Shown one piece after another: positions 50,091-60,809 of a DNA stretch of 64,000 nucleotides (its first letter is position 1; each line of letters opens with the position of its first letter). Made by a program: the position numbers and the translations under genes. The notes under the pieces were generated by a model. It searched no databases and had not been told where the DNA came from. It was given only the letters and a program-made list of their open reading frames with translations. The stretch comes from Herbaspirillum aquaticum (GTDB lineage Bacteria; Pseudomonadota; Gammaproteobacteria; Burkholderiales; Burkholderiaceae_D), in contig NZ_NJGV01000002.1 of NCBI RefSeq assembly GCF_002213425.1, positions 248,001 through 312,000 on the forward strand, given 5' to 3'.

Positions 50091-51179
50091 ATGAGTATTC
50101 GACTGCAGCAACTGGTCGAGCGCCTGGGCGGACAGTTGAAGGGTGATGCGACCATCGCCGTCGAGGGCATCGCCCCGCTGGACGCCGCGGGTGCCAGCCA
50201 CATCACCTTCCTCTCCAACCCCAAGTTCCGTGCGCAAGCCGACCAGACCCAGGCGGCCGCATTGATCCTGTCCGAGGCGGACGACCCCCAGGTGCAAGGC
50301 TATGCCGGAGCCCGTATCGTCACGCGCAACCCCTACGCCTATTTCGCCCGGGCGGCCCAGCTGTTCCAGGCCGAAGCCGAGGTGCGCCCGGCCGCCGGCA
50401 TCCACGCCAGCGCCGTAGTCGATCCGTCGGCCCAGGTCGCGCCGGACGCCGTGATCGGCCCGCTGGTGGTGATCGAAGCCGGTGCCGTCATCGGCGCGCG
50501 TGCGCGTATCGATGCCGGCAGCTTCATCGGCCATCACGCCAAGGTCGGAGCGGACACCCATTTCCATGCCCGCGCCACCTTGCATCACGCCTGCGAGATC
50601 GGCGCGCGCGGCATCGTCCATTCGGGCGCCGTGATCGGGGCCGATGGCTTCGGTTTCGCCAATGAAGCCGGACAATGGATCAAGATCCCGCAAGTCGGCC
50701 GCGTCATGATCGGTGATGACGTCGAAATCGGCGCCAATACCACCATCGACCGTGGTGCCCTGGCCGATACCGTGATCGAGGAGGGCGTCAAGCTCGACAA
50801 CCAGATCCAGATCGCCCACAACTGCCACATTGGCGCCCATACTGCCATTGCCGCCTGTGCCGGCATCGCCGGCAGCGCCAAGATCGGCAAATACTGCTCC
50901 ATCGGCGGCGCGGCCATGATCCACGGCCACATCACCATCGTGGACAAGGTGCACGTCTCGGCCGGTACGCTGGCCCTGCGCTCCATCCTTGAGCCAGGGC
51001 AATACACCGGCTTCTATCCCATCACCGAACACCGCGACTGGGAAAAATCCGCTGCATTGGTGCGCAATCTGGGCACGATGCGTGAGAAAATCCGGGCGTT
51101 GGAAAAATCGCTTAAAACGTTGACACAAGAACAAGCAGGCCAAGCCCCGCTTTCAGAGAATCAAGAAGAGAATGAATAG
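50091..51179 (+). CDS. lpxD: UDP-3-O-acylglucosamine N-acyltransferase
   Basis: Adds the second hydroxyacyl chain in lipid A synthesis. The 362-residue protein has the uridine-binding N-terminal domain ([12 protein letters not shown]), then left-handed beta-helix hexapeptide repeats from about residue 105, with the catalytic histidine region around [16 protein letters not shown] and the [10 protein letters not shown] segment. It ends in a helical tail. The last 8 nt overlap the fabZ start, so translation is coupled. Confidence 0.97.
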   Translation: MSIRLQQLVERLGGQLKGDATIAVEGIAPLDAAGASHITFLSNPKFRAQADQTQAAALILSEADDPQVQGYAGARIVTRNPYAYFARAAQLFQAEAEVRPAAGIHASAVVDPSAQVAPDAVIGPLVVIEAGAVIGARARIDAGSFIGHHAKVGADTHFHARATLHHACEIGARGIVHSGAVIGADGFGFANEAGQWIKIPQVGRVMIGDDVEIGANTTIDRGALADTVIEEGVKLDNQIQIAHNCHIGAHTAIAACAGIAGSAKIGKYCSIGGAAMIHGHITIVDKVHVSAGTLALRSILEPGQYTGFYPITEHRDWEKSAALVRNLGTMREKIRALEKSLKTLTQEQAGQAPLSENQEENE

Positions 51180-51636
51180 CCTCGACATCAATCAAATCAA
51201 ACAGTACCTGCCGCACCGTTATCCGCTGCTGCTGGTTGATCGCGTGCTGAACTGGGAGAGCGGCAAGACCATCACCGCGATCAAGAACGTGACCGTGAAT
51301 GAAGAATTCTTCAACGGCCACTTCCCGCACAAGCCGGTGATGCCGGGCGTGCTGATGATCGAGGCGCTGGCCCAGACGGCGGCCCTGCTTTCCTTCCTGA
51401 CCGAAGGCCGCAAGCCCGATGAAAACACCGTGGTCTACTTCGTCGGCATCGACAATGCCCGCTTCAAGCGTCCGGTGGAGCCGGGCGACCAGCTGAAGAT
51501 GGAAGTGGAAATCACCCGCCGTGCCCGTGGCATCTGGAAGTACCGTGCCGTGGCCACCGTGGATGGCCAGGTGGCCGTGGAAGGCGACCTGATGTGCACC
51601 ATGCGCAGCGCCGCCGACGCCAGCCAGAGCGCCTGA
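51172..51636 (+). CDS. fabZ: 3-hydroxyacyl-ACP dehydratase FabZ
   Basis: Dehydrates beta-hydroxyacyl-ACP in fatty acid synthesis and competes with LpxA for hydroxyacyl-ACP. The 154-residue hot-dog-fold protein has [14 protein letters not shown], the catalytic histidine in [19 protein letters not shown], and [17 protein letters not shown]. It overlaps lpxD by 8 nt and precedes lpxA, the conserved lipid A cluster order. Confidence 0.97.
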   Translation: MNSLDINQIKQYLPHRYPLLLVDRVLNWESGKTITAIKNVTVNEEFFNGHFPHKPVMPGVLMIEALAQTAALLSFLTEGRKPDENTVVYFVGIDNARFKRPVEPGDQLKMEVEITRRARGIWKYRAVATVDGQVAVEGDLMCTMRSAADASQSA

Positions 51637-51653
51637 GTCCAGGCCTGCCTGCA

Positions 51654-51708
51654 GGCTTGACGCATCAAGCCAGGCCCGGCGGTGATCGGCAAGATCGCGC
51701 CGGGCCTG
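51654..51708 (+). repeat. Two adjacent hairpins between fabZ and lpxA
   Basis: The first stem is GGCTTGA/TCAAGCC (51654-51671) with a 4-nt loop. The second is a perfect 11-bp stem CAGGCCCGGCG/CGCCGGGCCTG (51671-51708), extended inside by a GATC/GATC pair. No clear T-run follows. They may tune the ratio of FabZ to LpxA, which share a substrate. Confidence 0.55.
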
Positions 51709-51771
51709 ATTCATTGTGCAGATTGCTTCATTGCAAAATGCGCAACAAGTGAACCCATCGAAGCACAGGAC

Positions 51772-52560
51772 ATGTCCAAGATCCATCCCAGCGCAGTGAT
51801 CGCCTCCGGCGCGCAGATCGACGAATCGGTCGAGATCGGTGCCTACGCCGTCATCGGTCCTGACGTGCGCATCGGCGCGGGCACCCGCATCGGTCCCCAC
51901 GTGGTGATCGAAGGCCACACCACCATTGGCCGTGACAACGAGATTTTCCAGTTCGCCTCCATCGGCGCGGCGCCGCAGGACAAGAAGTACGCGGGCGAGC
52001 CGACCACCATGGAGATCGGCGACCGCAACACCATCCGCGAATTCGTCACCTTCAACCGGGGCACCGTCCAGGACGGCGGCGCGACCCGTATCGGCAACGA
52101 CAACTGGATCATGGCCTACGTCCACCTGGCGCACGACTGCCAGCTGGGCAGCCACATCATCCTGGCCAACAATGCCACGCTGGCCGGCCACGTGCACCTG
52201 GGTGACCACGTGTTCCTGGGCGGTTTCACCACGGTGCACCAGTTCTGCCATATCGGTGCCCATGCCATGACCGCCTTTACGGCGGCCGTGAGCCAGGACG
52301 TGCCGCCCTTCGTGACGGCCGCCGGCAACCGTGCGGTGCCGGCCGGCATCAACAGCGAGGGCCTGAAGCGCCGCGGCTTCACCAGCGAGCAGATCATGGA
52401 GATCAAGCGCGCCTACAAGGTGATCTACCGCGCCGGGCTGCCGCTGGAAGAAGCCAAGCAGCAACTGGCGGACATGGAAGCCAAGTCGGCCCACAGCCCC
52501 GAACATATCCGCCTGCTGCGCGAATTCATCGAGGCTTCGGCCCGTGGCATCATCCGCTGA
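51772..52560 (+). CDS. lpxA: UDP-N-acetylglucosamine acyltransferase LpxA
   Basis: The first step of lipid A synthesis. The 262-residue length equals E. coli LpxA. Hexapeptide repeats run from residue 3 to about 185, with the catalytic histidine in [13 protein letters not shown] and [14 protein letters not shown]. The C-terminal helical domain includes [19 protein letters not shown]. The ATG at 51772 follows AGGAC; the open frame extends 30 codons upstream through the hairpins. lpxB overlaps its end by 17 nt. Confidence 0.97.
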   Translation: MSKIHPSAVIASGAQIDESVEIGAYAVIGPDVRIGAGTRIGPHVVIEGHTTIGRDNEIFQFASIGAAPQDKKYAGEPTTMEIGDRNTIREFVTFNRGTVQDGGATRIGNDNWIMAYVHLAHDCQLGSHIILANNATLAGHVHLGDHVFLGGFTTVHQFCHIGAHAMTAFTAAVSQDVPPFVTAAGNRAVPAGINSEGLKRRGFTSEQIMEIKRAYKVIYRAGLPLEEAKQQLADMEAKSAHSPEHIRLLREFIEASARGIIR

Positions 52561-53719
52561 CATCACGCGCCGCCAGTCGATTGCACTGGTGGCCGGCGAA
52601 AGCTCGGGCGACCTGCTGGGCAGCCGCCTGCTGGCCGGCGTGCGCGAGCGCCTGCCGGAAGTACGTCTGTACGGCATTGGCGGCGAGCACATGATGGCCC
52701 AGGGTTTTGCCAGCGACTGGCCGATGGACAAGCTGACCGTGCGGGGCCTGTTCGAAGTGATTCCGCGTTACCGCGAGATCAAGGGCATCCAGGAGGCGCT
52801 GCGCGACAAACTGCTGGCGGACCGGCCGGATGTCTTCGTAGGCGTGGACTATCCCGGCTTCAACCTGGGCCTGGAAGAACAGCTCAAGAAGGCCGGCATC
52901 CCGACCATCCACTTCATCGGCCCGCAGATCTGGGCGTGGCGCGGCTGGCGCATCAAGAAGATCCAGCGTGCGGTGTCGCACATGCTGGTGATCTTTCCCT
53001 TCGAGGAAAACCTGTATCGCCAGGCGGGCGTCCCCGTGACCTACGTCGGCCATCCGCTGGCGGAGGTGATCCCGCTGCAGCCGGATACCGCAGGCGCACG
53101 CCAGCGCCTCGGACTGACCGGGCCGGGCAGGGTGGTGGCCATCCTTCCGGGTAGCCGCATGAGCGAGCTGAAGCAGAATGGCGAAGGCTTCCTGGCGGCG
53201 GCGCGTCTGTTGCGGCAGCGTGATGCGCAATTGCAGTTCGTCACGCCCATGGCGGGCGAGCGCCAGATGGCCTTTTTTGAAGAGCAGATTCGCCAGGGCG
53301 GATATGAAGATCTTGGCATCAGTGTCATTCGCGGCCAGTCGCACAGTGCGATGGAGGCCTCGGATGCGGTGCTGGTAGCTTCCGGAACGGCCTCGCTGGA
53401 AGTGGCGCTGTACAAGAAGCCGATGGTGATCTCCTACAAGGTCAATTGGGCCTCCTACCAGATCATGCGGCACATGGCCTACCAGCCCTGGGTGGGCCTG
53501 CCCAATATCCTGGCGCGCGACTTCCTGGTGCCGGAGCTGCTGCAGCACCAGGCCACGCCCCAGGCCCTGGCCGATGCCATGTGGCACCAGCTGGAAGACC
53601 ATGCGCACCAGCAGCGTCTGGTGCGGCGCTTTGCCGACATGCACCAGTCCCTGCTGCGCGATACCAGCCGGGAGAGCGCCAACGCGGTCTGTGAAGTCAT
53701 TGGTGCGCGCCGTCGCTGA
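52544..53719 (+). CDS. lpxB: Lipid A disaccharide synthase LpxB
   Basis: A peripheral inner-membrane glycosyltransferase that joins lipid X and UDP-diacylglucosamine. The 391-residue protein has the N-terminal [15 protein letters not shown], the [17 protein letters not shown] segment, [11 protein letters not shown], and [19 protein letters not shown]. Translation starts at GTG (52544) within lpxA, a 17-nt overlap; no in-frame ATG near the conserved N-terminus offers an alternative. Confidence 0.95.
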   Translation: MASSADITRRQSIALVAGESSGDLLGSRLLAGVRERLPEVRLYGIGGEHMMAQGFASDWPMDKLTVRGLFEVIPRYREIKGIQEALRDKLLADRPDVFVGVDYPGFNLGLEEQLKKAGIPTIHFIGPQIWAWRGWRIKKIQRAVSHMLVIFPFEENLYRQAGVPVTYVGHPLAEVIPLQPDTAGARQRLGLTGPGRVVAILPGSRMSELKQNGEGFLAAARLLRQRDAQLQFVTPMAGERQMAFFEEQIRQGGYEDLGISVIRGQSHSAMEASDAVLVASGTASLEVALYKKPMVISYKVNWASYQIMRHMAYQPWVGLPNILARDFLVPELLQHQATPQALADAMWHQLEDHAHQQRLVRRFADMHQSLLRDTSRESANAVCEVIGARRR

Positions 53720-53778
53720 CGGGCCGAAAGAAGGATCGCTGTGGCGATCCGTTTGAGAGTTTGATGAAGGAAATTGCT

Positions 53779-54411
53779 ATGCCCAAGGCGGCCCCCCAGA
53801 CCCTGGCGTTGTTTGACGACCATTCCGGCGAGATCATCTGCGGCGTCGATGAGGCCGGCCGTGGTCCGCTGGCCGGTCCGGTGTTCGCCGCCGCCGTGAT
53901 CCTTGATCCGGCGCGTCCGGTCAAGGGCCTGCGCGACTCCAAGAAGCTCTCCGAAGCCGCGCGCGACAGCCTGGCGCTGGAGATCAAGGAATCGGCCCTG
54001 GCCTGGGCCATTGCGTCCTGCAACGAGCAGGAGATCGACGAACTCAACATCCTGCACGCCAGCATGCTGGCCATGCGCCGCGCGGTGGAAGCGCTCTCGA
54101 CGCTGCCCACCCTGGCCTTGATCGATGGCAACCGCTGCCCGGTCATGAGCATCCGCTCCGAAGCCATCGTCAAGGGCGACGACAAGGTGCCGGCCATCTC
54201 GGCCGCCTCCATCCTCGCCAAGACCGCGCGCGATGCGGCGCTGCTGGTCTTGCACGACACCTATCCGCACTACGGTTTCGACCGCCACAAGGGCTATCCG
54301 ACCCCCTTGCACCTGGAAATGCTGCGCCTGCATGGGGTCTCGCCGGTGCATCGGCGCTCCTATGCGCCGGTCAAGGCCTTGCTGTCCGGCCAGACGGTGG
54401 TGATGGCATGA
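53779..54411 (+). CDS. rnhB: Ribonuclease HII
   Basis: Cleaves RNA in RNA-DNA hybrids and removes single ribonucleotides from DNA. The 210-residue protein has the catalytic acidic motif [15 protein letters not shown], the [10 protein letters not shown] segment, [19 protein letters not shown], and the [15 protein letters not shown] motif. The frame begins at TTG 53761 and ATG 53764, but AAGGA at 53767-53771 sits 7 nt before the ATG at 53779, so that start is preferred. It follows lpxB as in many proteobacteria. Confidence 0.95.
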   Translation: MPKAAPQTLALFDDHSGEIICGVDEAGRGPLAGPVFAAAVILDPARPVKGLRDSKKLSEAARDSLALEIKESALAWAIASCNEQEIDELNILHASMLAMRRAVEALSTLPTLALIDGNRCPVMSIRSEAIVKGDDKVPAISAASILAKTARDAALLVLHDTYPHYGFDRHKGYPTPLHLEMLRLHGVSPVHRRSYAPVKALLSGQTVVMA

Positions 54412-55214
54412 GCGAGACAGGCATGAAACTGATCACCTCCAAGGACAACCCGGTCTTCAAGGACCTGAAGCAACTGGCCACCAGCAGCCAGTCCCGCCGC
54501 CGCGCCGGCCAGAGCCTGCTGGATGGCGTGCACCTGGCGCAGGCCTGGCTGCAGCATCGCGGCGCGCCGCAGGTGTGCGTGGTGGCGGAAAGTGCCCAGT
54601 ATCACCCTGAAGTAGCGCCCATCCTGGCGCAATGTGAAGCTTTGCACGCGCAATGCCTGGTGCTGGCCGACAAGCTGTATGACACCATCAGCACCGTGGA
54701 AAACGGCGTAGGCCTGCTGTTGCTGGTGAGTACGCCCGCGCCGGTGGCCCCGGCGGCGTTGAAGGAATCGGCCGTGCTGCTCGATGGCCTGCAGGACCCT
54801 GGCAATCTCGGTTCCATCCTGCGCAGCGCCGCAGCGGCGGGCTTGAAGCAGGTGTTCTGTTCGCCCGGCACGGCGGCGGCCTGGTCGCCCAAGGTGCTGC
54901 GGGCCGGCATGGGCGCGCATTTCGTGCTGGACATCTTCGAGAACGCCGACCTGGTCGCCCTGTGCGCCGCCAGCCGCATCCCCTTGCTGGCCACCAGTTC
55001 GCACGCGGCCCAGACCATTTATGATTGCGACCTCTCCGGTCCGGTGGCCTGGCTGCTGGGGCATGAAGGGCAGGGCGTGTCGCCGGCCTTGCAGGATGCG
55101 GCCACCCATGAAGTGGTGATTCCGCACCTGGGTGAGATGGAGTCGCTCAACGTGGCGGCCGCAGCGGCAGTCTGCCTGTTCGAACAACTGCGCCAGCGTA
55201 CCGTCGGGCGCTGA
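54408..55214 (+). CDS. TrmH-family RNA 2'-O-methyltransferase
   Basis: A SPOUT-class, SAM-dependent RNA methyltransferase of 268 residues. The N-terminal part ([20 protein letters not shown]) is the substrate-binding domain seen in RlmB-like enzymes, and the C-terminal knotted domain has the three motifs [28 protein letters not shown] and [19 protein letters not shown]. The target could be 23S rRNA or tRNA and cannot be told from the sequence. The ATG overlaps the rnhB stop by 4 nt (ATGA), so the two are coupled. Confidence 0.9.
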   Translation: MSETGMKLITSKDNPVFKDLKQLATSSQSRRRAGQSLLDGVHLAQAWLQHRGAPQVCVVAESAQYHPEVAPILAQCEALHAQCLVLADKLYDTISTVENGVGLLLLVSTPAPVAPAALKESAVLLDGLQDPGNLGSILRSAAAAGLKQVFCSPGTAAAWSPKVLRAGMGAHFVLDIFENADLVALCAASRIPLLATSSHAAQTIYDCDLSGPVAWLLGHEGQGVSPALQDAATHEVVIPHLGEMESLNVAAAAAVCLFEQLRQRTVGR

Positions 55215-55228
55215 GGACGGCGCGCATC

Positions 55229-55723
55229 ATGGCTGCCTTTGTTCCCGCCGATCTGGCCGCCATGGCCGATTGCTTCCTCGGGGAATGGACCTTCAGCCGC
55301 ACGATCTGGGAAGGCAGCGCAAGCCCGCAAGCGACGGCCACAGGTGAACTAAGTTTCACTACAGGCCAGATACCGGGTCAGCTGGTCTACCGCGAGCAGG
55401 GCCAACTGCGCATGGCCGCCGCGCCTGCGCGCTTGATTCCGTTTTCCCGTGTCTTCGACTATCGCTTTGGCGCGGATCGCCTGTGCGTGCTGTTCGCCGA
55501 CGGCGAGCGCGTCGGCCAGCCTTATCAGGACTATCTGTTGCGTGGGCATGAACTGATACCGGCCGCCGATCACCTGTGCGGCCCGGACTGCTACAGCGCA
55601 GTGTATGAAGTCCATAGTGAAGACTCCTTCACGATGGAAACCACCATCAACGGCCCGAAGAAGCGCACTCGCGTGCGCACTGAATTTTCACGCCGACAGT
55701 CGGTCAGCGCGTCTCCAGCTTGA
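55229..55723 (+). CDS. DUF6314 family protein
   Basis: A 164-residue soluble protein of unknown function. It fits DUF6314 by the features [14 protein letters not shown] near the start, a central YREQGQLRM with a run of beta strands, FADGERVGQ, and the [14 protein letters not shown] segment near the end. A lipocalin-like beta-barrel is plausible from the pattern, but this is inference. It begins 15 nt after the methyltransferase gene, and its last 20 nt overlap the 3' end of the minus-strand ppsR gene. Confidence 0.75.
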   Translation: MAAFVPADLAAMADCFLGEWTFSRTIWEGSASPQATATGELSFTTGQIPGQLVYREQGQLRMAAAPARLIPFSRVFDYRFGADRLCVLFADGERVGQPYQDYLLRGHELIPAADHLCGPDCYSAVYEVHSEDSFTMETTINGPKKRTRVRTEFSRRQSVSASPA

Positions 55724-56558
55724 TCTCCTGCAGGATGGTGGCGGCGATCTCTTCGATGGACTTGGTGGTCGACGACATCCAGCGGATTCCTTCGCGCCGC
55801 ATCATCTTCTCGGCCTCATTGATTTCATAGCGGCAATTTTCCAGCGCGGCGTACTTGCTGCCGGGACGGCGTTCGTTGCGCACTTCCGAGAGGCGTTCGG
55901 CGGCGATGGTCAGTCCGAAGATCTTCTTCTTGTGCAGCACCAGCCCGCTGGGCAGCTTTTCGCGTTCGAAATCCTCGGGGATCAGCGGATAGTTGGCGCA
56001 CTTGATGCCGAACTGCATGGCCAGGTACAGGCTGGTCGGGGTCTTGCCCGAGCGCGACACGCCCACCAGGATCACGTCGGCTTCCGACAGGTTCTTGTTG
56101 GACTGGCCGTCATCGTGTGCCAGCGAGAAATTGATGGCCTCGATGCGGTTGCGATATTCCTCGGAATCGGTGGTGTTGTGGCTGCGGCCGATGGTGTGGG
56201 TGGACTTCATCTCCAGTTCCTGCTCCAGCGGCTCCACGAAGGTCTGGAACAGGTCCATGTGCATGGCCTTGGCGCGGCGGATCACCGAGGACAGTTCCGA
56301 CTTCACCAGCGTAGAGAAAACGATGGGCAGCTTGCCATCCACCGCATAGGCCTCATTGATCTTGCGGGTGGCATCGTGGGCCTTTTCCAGGGTATCGATG
56401 AAGGGCAGGCGGATCTGCTTGAAACGCAGCTCGAACTGGCTCAGCACCGAATGCCCGAAGGTCTCCGCAGTGATGCCGGTACCGTCGGAGACGAAGAACA
56501 CGGTGCGGTTGGCGGCCACGACGGGGGAAGGGTGCGGGATCGGCATGGGGTCGAGCAT
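55704..56558 (-). CDS. ppsR: PEP synthetase regulatory protein (kinase/pyrophosphorylase)
   Basis: A bifunctional enzyme that inactivates PEP synthase by ADP-dependent phosphorylation of a threonine and reactivates it by phosphorolysis. The 284-residue protein has [17 protein letters not shown] near the N-terminus, [21 protein letters not shown]-like sequence (minus strand near 56190-56130), and the P-loop [25 protein letters not shown] is near the C-terminus. It is divergent from its target gene ppsA, the common proteobacterial arrangement, and its 3' end overlaps the DUF6314 gene. Confidence 0.95.
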   Translation of the reverse strand: MLDPMPIPHPSPVVAANRTVFFVSDGTGITAETFGHSVLSQFELRFKQIRLPFIDTLEKAHDATRKINEAYAVDGKLPIVFSTLVKSELSSVIRRAKAMHMDLFQTFVEPLEQELEMKSTHTIGRSHNTTDSEEYRNRIEAINFSLAHDDGQSNKNLSEADVILVGVSRSGKTPTSLYLAMQFGIKCANYPLIPEDFEREKLPSGLVLHKKKIFGLTIAAERLSEVRNERRPGSKYAALENCRYEINEAEKMMRREGIRWMSSTTKSIEEIAATILQEIKLETR

Positions 56559-56621
56559 TTAGTTGTCTTTTGGAAAATAGAAAAAGTATTAGGTGCTACG
56601 AACAAAAATGATTTCACGCGG

Positions 56622-56627
56622 TACAAT
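56622..56627 (+). promoter_or_regulatory. Candidate -10 element for ppsA
   Basis: GGTACAATGC contains TACAAT, one mismatch from consensus, in the divergent region between ppsR and ppsA. At 17 nt upstream CGAACA shares three of six positions with TTGACA. The start would be about 230 nt before ppsA and would include the small open frame described separately. Confidence 0.35.
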
Positions 56628-56658
56628 GCTTGGCAACAATTTCGAGAAGCCCATCTTG

Positions 56659-56913
56659 ATGACCGTCATGTCGCTGCGCAATTTGCCCGAATTCCTGATG
56701 ATGTTTGCACTGGCGAACGTCCTCGGTGTGGCTGCGCGCCTGATGCTGTCCCTGGGCTGGTCCTCGAAGCCGCACCTGCTGCCGCAACCGTCGCAGAATA
56801 ACAAAAATAAACCGACCCATGCCGCGCCCGCGAAGATTTCTTATCATCAAGCTAGGGGTTGTCATGTCCAACGCAGTAAACACCCAGGGGGCAGTATACG
56901 TAGCCTCCTTTGA
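56659..56913 (+). CDS. Possible small open frame upstream of and overlapping ppsA
   Basis: An 84-codon frame that begins at ATG 56659 after a weak GAGAAG site and runs 50 nt into ppsA in another frame. The first 45 codons use GC-rich third positions like real genes here (CTG, CGC, GCG, GTC) and encode a hydrophobic segment [20 protein letters not shown]. After that, codon use becomes poor (AAT, AAA, CAT). It may be a small membrane protein, a leader peptide, or the remnant of a longer gene. I recognise no family. Confidence 0.25.
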   Translation: MTVMSLRNLPEFLMMFALANVLGVAARLMLSLGWSSKPHLLPQPSQNNKNKPTHAAPAKISYHQARGCHVQRSKHPGGSIRSLL

Positions 56914-59278
56914 AACTCTTCGCATGACGGACGTCGAGTCCGTCGGTGGCAAAAACGCATCGCTGGGAGAAATGATTTCCCAGTTGGCCGGCGCCGGTGT
57001 CCGCGTGCCGGGCGGTTTCGCCACGACTGCGCAAGCTTTCCGTGATTTCCTGGAGCACTCCGCCGATGGCGGCCCGACCCTGGCCGCCCGCATTGCCCAG
57101 CGCCTCGAGGGCCTGGACATTGATGACGTGCGTTCGCTGGCGCAAGCCGGTGCGGAGATCCGTCAATGGATCATCGAGACCCCGTTCCAGCCCCGCCTGG
57201 ACCAGGAGATCCGTGCCTTCTACGACAAGCTGGTGGCCGATTCGACCGCCGAGATGTCCTTCGCCGTGCGTTCGTCCGCCACCGCAGAAGACCTGCCTGA
57301 CGCGTCCTTCGCCGGCCAGCAGGAAACCTTCCTGAACGTGGTCGGCATCGACAACGTGCTCGAAGCCATGAAGCACGTCTTCGCCTCGCTCTACAACGAC
57401 CGCGCGATCTCTTATCGCGTCCACAAGGGCTTCACCCACGCGGAAGTGGCCCTGTCGGCCGGCGTGCAGCGCATGGTCCGTTCGGACGTGGGCGCGGCTG
57501 GCGTGATGTTCACCATCGACACCGAATCCGGCTTCAAGGATGTGGTCTTCATCACCTCCAGCTATGGCCTGGGTGAAACCGTGGTGCAGGGCGCCGTCAA
57601 CCCGGACGAATACTACGTCCACAAGCCCATGCTGGAACTGGGCAAGCAGCCGGTGATCCGCCGCAACCTGGGTTCCAAGCTGATCAAGATGGAATTCACC
57701 GGCGAAGCCAAGGCCGGCCGCTCGGTCAAGACCGTGGATGTGCCGGTGGAACTGCGCAACCGCTATTCCCTGACCGACGCCGAAGTGGTGGAACTGGCCA
57801 AGTACGCCACCATCATCGAGAAGCACTACCAGCGTCCGATGGACATCGAATGGGGCAAGGACGGCCGCGACGGCAAGCTCTACATCCTGCAGGCCCGTCC
57901 GGAAACGGTGAAGTCGCAGCAGAAGGCCACCGATGCGCAACAGCGCTTCAAGCTCAAGAGCTCGGGCACCGTGCTGGCCACCGGCCGTGCCATCGGCCAG
58001 AAGATCGGCGCCGGTCCGGTGCGCGTCATCAACGATCCGGCTGAAATGGAACGCGTGCAGCCCGGCGACGTGCTGGTGGCCGACATGACCGACCCCAACT
58101 GGGAACCGGTCATGAAGCGTGCCTCGGCCATCGTCACCAACCGTGGCGGCCGTACCTGCCACGCCGCCATCATCGCGCGTGAGTTGGGCGTGCCGGCCGT
58201 GGTCGGCTGTGGCGACGCCACCGACGTGCTGAAGGATGGCACCCTGGTGACGGTCTCCTGCGCCGAAGGCGACGAAGGCAAGATCTATGACGGCCTGCTG
58301 GAAACCGAAGTGACCGAAGTGGCCCGTGGCGAACTGCCCCCGATCCCGCTGAAGGTGATGATGAACGTGGGCAATCCGCAGCTGGCCTTCGACTTCCAGT
58401 CGATCCCCAACGGCGGTGTCGGCCTGGCGCGTCTGGAATTCATCATCAACAACAACATCGGTGTGCACCCCAAGGCCATCCTGGAATACCCGAACATCGA
58501 CGCCGACCTGAAGAAGGCCGTCGAATCGGTAGCCCGCGGCCATGCTTCGCCCAAGGCCTTCTACGTCGACAAGCTGGCTGAAGGCATCGCCACCATCGCT
58601 GCGGCCTTCTGGCCCAAGCCGGTGATCGTGCGCCTGTCGGACTTCAAGTCCAACGAGTACAAGAAGCTGATCGGTGGTTCGCGCTACGAGCCGGACGAAG
58701 AAAACCCGATGCTGGGCTTCCGTGGCGCCGCGCGTTACCTGGCCGACGACTTTGCCGAAGCCTTCCAGATGGAATGCCAGGCCATGAAGCGCGTGCGCGA
58801 AGACATGGGCCTGACCAACGTCGAGGTGATGGTGCCCTTCGTGCGTACCCTGGGCCAGGCCGAGAAGGTCATTGGTCTGTTGGGCAAGTATGGCCTCAAG
58901 CGTGGCGAGAACGGCCTGCGCGTCATCATGATGTGCGAAGTCCCGTCCAATGCCATCCTGGCCGAGCAGTTCCTGGAGCACTTCGACGGCTTCTCCATCG
59001 GTTCCAACGACCTGACCCAGCTGACCCTGGGCCTGGACCGCGATTCCGGCATGGAACTGCTGGCCGCCGACTTCGACGAGCGCGATCCGGCCGTGCAGGC
59101 CTTGCTGACCAAGGTCATCGCGACTTGCCGTGCAAAGGGCAAGTACGTCGGCATCTGCGGCCAGGGCCCCTCGGACCATCCGGACTTCGCCGAATGGCTG
59201 ATGGACCAGGGCATCGAGTCCATCTCGCTGAACCCGGATACCGTCATCGACACCTGGCAGCAACTGGCCAAGAAGTGA
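56864..59278 (+). CDS. ppsA: Phosphoenolpyruvate synthase
   Basis: Makes PEP from pyruvate, ATP and water in gluconeogenesis. The 804-residue protein has the N-terminal ATP-grasp domain ([36 protein letters not shown]), the phosphohistidine domain with the catalytic histidine in [20 protein letters not shown], and the PEP/pyruvate-binding barrel ending with [19 protein letters not shown] and the active cysteine in [13 protein letters not shown]. The ATG at 56864 follows AGGGG; the frame extends 15 codons upstream. The regulator PpsR is encoded divergently. Confidence 0.97.
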   Translation: MSNAVNTQGAVYVASFETLRMTDVESVGGKNASLGEMISQLAGAGVRVPGGFATTAQAFRDFLEHSADGGPTLAARIAQRLEGLDIDDVRSLAQAGAEIRQWIIETPFQPRLDQEIRAFYDKLVADSTAEMSFAVRSSATAEDLPDASFAGQQETFLNVVGIDNVLEAMKHVFASLYNDRAISYRVHKGFTHAEVALSAGVQRMVRSDVGAAGVMFTIDTESGFKDVVFITSSYGLGETVVQGAVNPDEYYVHKPMLELGKQPVIRRNLGSKLIKMEFTGEAKAGRSVKTVDVPVELRNRYSLTDAEVVELAKYATIIEKHYQRPMDIEWGKDGRDGKLYILQARPETVKSQQKATDAQQRFKLKSSGTVLATGRAIGQKIGAGPVRVINDPAEMERVQPGDVLVADMTDPNWEPVMKRASAIVTNRGGRTCHAAIIARELGVPAVVGCGDATDVLKDGTLVTVSCAEGDEGKIYDGLLETEVTEVARGELPPIPLKVMMNVGNPQLAFDFQSIPNGGVGLARLEFIINNNIGVHPKAILEYPNIDADLKKAVESVARGHASPKAFYVDKLAEGIATIAAAFWPKPVIVRLSDFKSNEYKKLIGGSRYEPDEENPMLGFRGAARYLADDFAEAFQMECQAMKRVREDMGLTNVEVMVPFVRTLGQAEKVIGLLGKYGLKRGENGLRVIMMCEVPSNAILAEQFLEHFDGFSIGSNDLTQLTLGLDRDSGMELLAADFDERDPAVQALLTKVIATCRAKGKYVGICGQGPSDHPDFAEWLMDQGIESISLNPDTVIDTWQQLAKK

Positions 59279-59320
59279 TGAAGCTTTAAGCGTCACTCAC
59301 GACGGACTTCGAAAGAAGTA

Positions 59321-59360
59321 AAAGGCGCGGGCAGAAATGTCCGCGCCTTTGTTTTATTTT
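59321..59360 (+). terminator. Rho-independent terminator after ppsA
   Basis: A 13-bp stem AAAGGCGCGGGCA/TGTCCGCGCCTTT with one G-U pair and a stable GAAA tetraloop is followed by GTTTTATTTT. It separates ppsA from the nfeD unit. Confidence 0.9.
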
Positions 59361-59411
59361 CTCAAGCTGCAGTAGACTGCGGGTGTTTGCAGTTTTCTTC
59401 ATGGGGATTCG

Positions 59412-59849
59412 ATGATGACGGACTGGTCACTCTGGCTGGTGCTGGCCGGCGCGCTGCTGGGTGCAGAACTCTTCACAGGCACCTTTTACCTGCTCATGAT
59501 CGCGCTGGGCCTGGTGGCCGGTGCCGTGGCCGCCTGGTGCGGCTTGATGCCGGAGTGGCAGTTGCTGGTGGCCGCCGTGGTCGGCGTGGCGGCGGTGCTC
59601 GGTCTGCGCCGCAGTCCTTATGGCCGTCTGCGCCGCAGCAGCGCCAACGATGATCCCAACCTGCTGCTGGATATCGGGCAGAGCGTCGAGGTTGCGGCCT
59701 GGCAGGTGCACGGCAACCAGTTCATGGCGCGCGTGCCTTATCGCGGCGCGCAGTGGGATGTGGAGCTGCTGCCCGGCCATCATGCCAGCCCCGGCAGCTT
59801 CGTCATCCGCGAAATCCGTGGCAGCCGCTTGCTGGTGGCGCCGCGTTGA
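59412..59849 (+). CDS. NfeD-family membrane protein
   Basis: A short NfeD protein of 145 residues with two to three hydrophobic segments at the N-terminus (WLVLAGALLGAELFTGTFYL and LLVAAVVGVAAVLGL) and a soluble C-terminal OB-fold domain (DIGQSVEVAAWQVHGNQFMA, VRYRGAQWDVEL-like). These proteins pair with SPFH/stomatin proteins and are thought to form membrane microdomain complexes. The SPFH gene follows after 45 nt, supporting the assignment. The long protease-containing NfeD form is absent here. Confidence 0.88.
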   Translation: MMTDWSLWLVLAGALLGAELFTGTFYLLMIALGLVAGAVAAWCGLMPEWQLLVAAVVGVAAVLGLRRSPYGRLRRSSANDDPNLLLDIGQSVEVAAWQVHGNQFMARVPYRGAQWDVELLPGHHASPGSFVIREIRGSRLLVAPR

Positions 59850-59894
59850 TCGGCATCTTCATTTCTTCCCCCCTCTCGTTTTCAGGAGAATTCC

Positions 59895-60806
59895 ATGCTG
59901 GGTAGCGTTACTCTGGTCATTTTCTTCCTTGCCATCGTCTTCGTCGTGCAGACGGTCAAGGTGGTCCCGCAGCAGCACGCCTGGGTGGTCGAACGTCTTG
60001 GCAAATACCACGCCACGCTGGCCCCGGGCCTGAACATCGTGGTCCCCTTCATCGATCGCGTGGCCTACAAGCACATCCTCAAGGAAATCCCGCTGGATGT
60101 GCCGCCGCAGGTCTGCATCACCAAGGACAACACCCAATTGCAGGTCGACGGCATCCTGTATTTCCAGATCACCGATCCGATGCGCGCCTCCTATGGTTCC
60201 TCCAACTACATCGCCGCCATCACGCAGCTGGCGCAGACCACGCTGCGCTCGGTGATCGGCAAGATGGAACTGGATAAAACCTTCGAGGAACGCGACCACA
60301 TCAACACCGCCATTGTCAGCGCCATCGATGAATCGGCCGAGAACTGGGGCGTGAAGGTGCTGCGCTATGAGATCAAGGACCTGACCCCGCCCAAGGAAAT
60401 CCTCCACGCCATGCAGGCCCAGATCACGGCTGAACGCGAGAAGCGCGCCCTGATCGCCGCCTCCGAAGGTCGCAAGCAGGAACAGATCAACATTGCCACC
60501 GGTGAGCGCGAAGCCGCGATTGCCCGTTCCGAAGGCGAGAAGCAGGCGTCGATCAATCGCGCCGAAGGCCAGGCCGCCGCCATTCTCGCCATCGCCGAGG
60601 CCAGCGCTGAAGCGATCCGCAAGACCGCCGCCGCCATCGAGCAGCCGGGTGGTTCCGATGCGGTCAACCTGAAGGTCGCCGAGCAGTACGTGGATGCCTT
60701 CGGCAAGCTGGCCAAGACCAATAACTCCATCATCGTGCCGGCCAACCTGGCGGACATGAGCGGGCTGATCGCCTCGGCCCTGCAAGTCGTCAAGCAGCAG
60801 AAGTAA
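59895..60806 (+). CDS. qmcA: SPFH/stomatin-family protein (QmcA-like)
   Basis: A 303-residue membrane protein with a single N-terminal hydrophobic anchor (residues about 3-21) and an SPFH domain: VPQQHAWVVERLGKYHATLAPGL at the start of the domain, TKDNTQLQVDGILYFQITDP, and VLRYEIKDLTPPKEI. A charged coiled coil rich in Glu, Ala and Lys follows (residues about 175-245). It is closest to QmcA/paraslipin proteins, which assemble into large cages with NfeD or FtsH. The strong site AGGAG precedes the ATG. The serine hydrolase gene starts 3 nt after its stop. Confidence 0.9.
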   Translation: MLGSVTLVIFFLAIVFVVQTVKVVPQQHAWVVERLGKYHATLAPGLNIVVPFIDRVAYKHILKEIPLDVPPQVCITKDNTQLQVDGILYFQITDPMRASYGSSNYIAAITQLAQTTLRSVIGKMELDKTFEERDHINTAIVSAIDESAENWGVKVLRYEIKDLTPPKEILHAMQAQITAEREKRALIAASEGRKQEQINIATGEREAAIARSEGEKQASINRAEGQAAAILAIAEASAEAIRKTAAAIEQPGGSDAVNLKVAEQYVDAFGKLAKTNNSIIVPANLADMSGLIASALQVVKQQK

Positions 60807-60809
60807 GCC

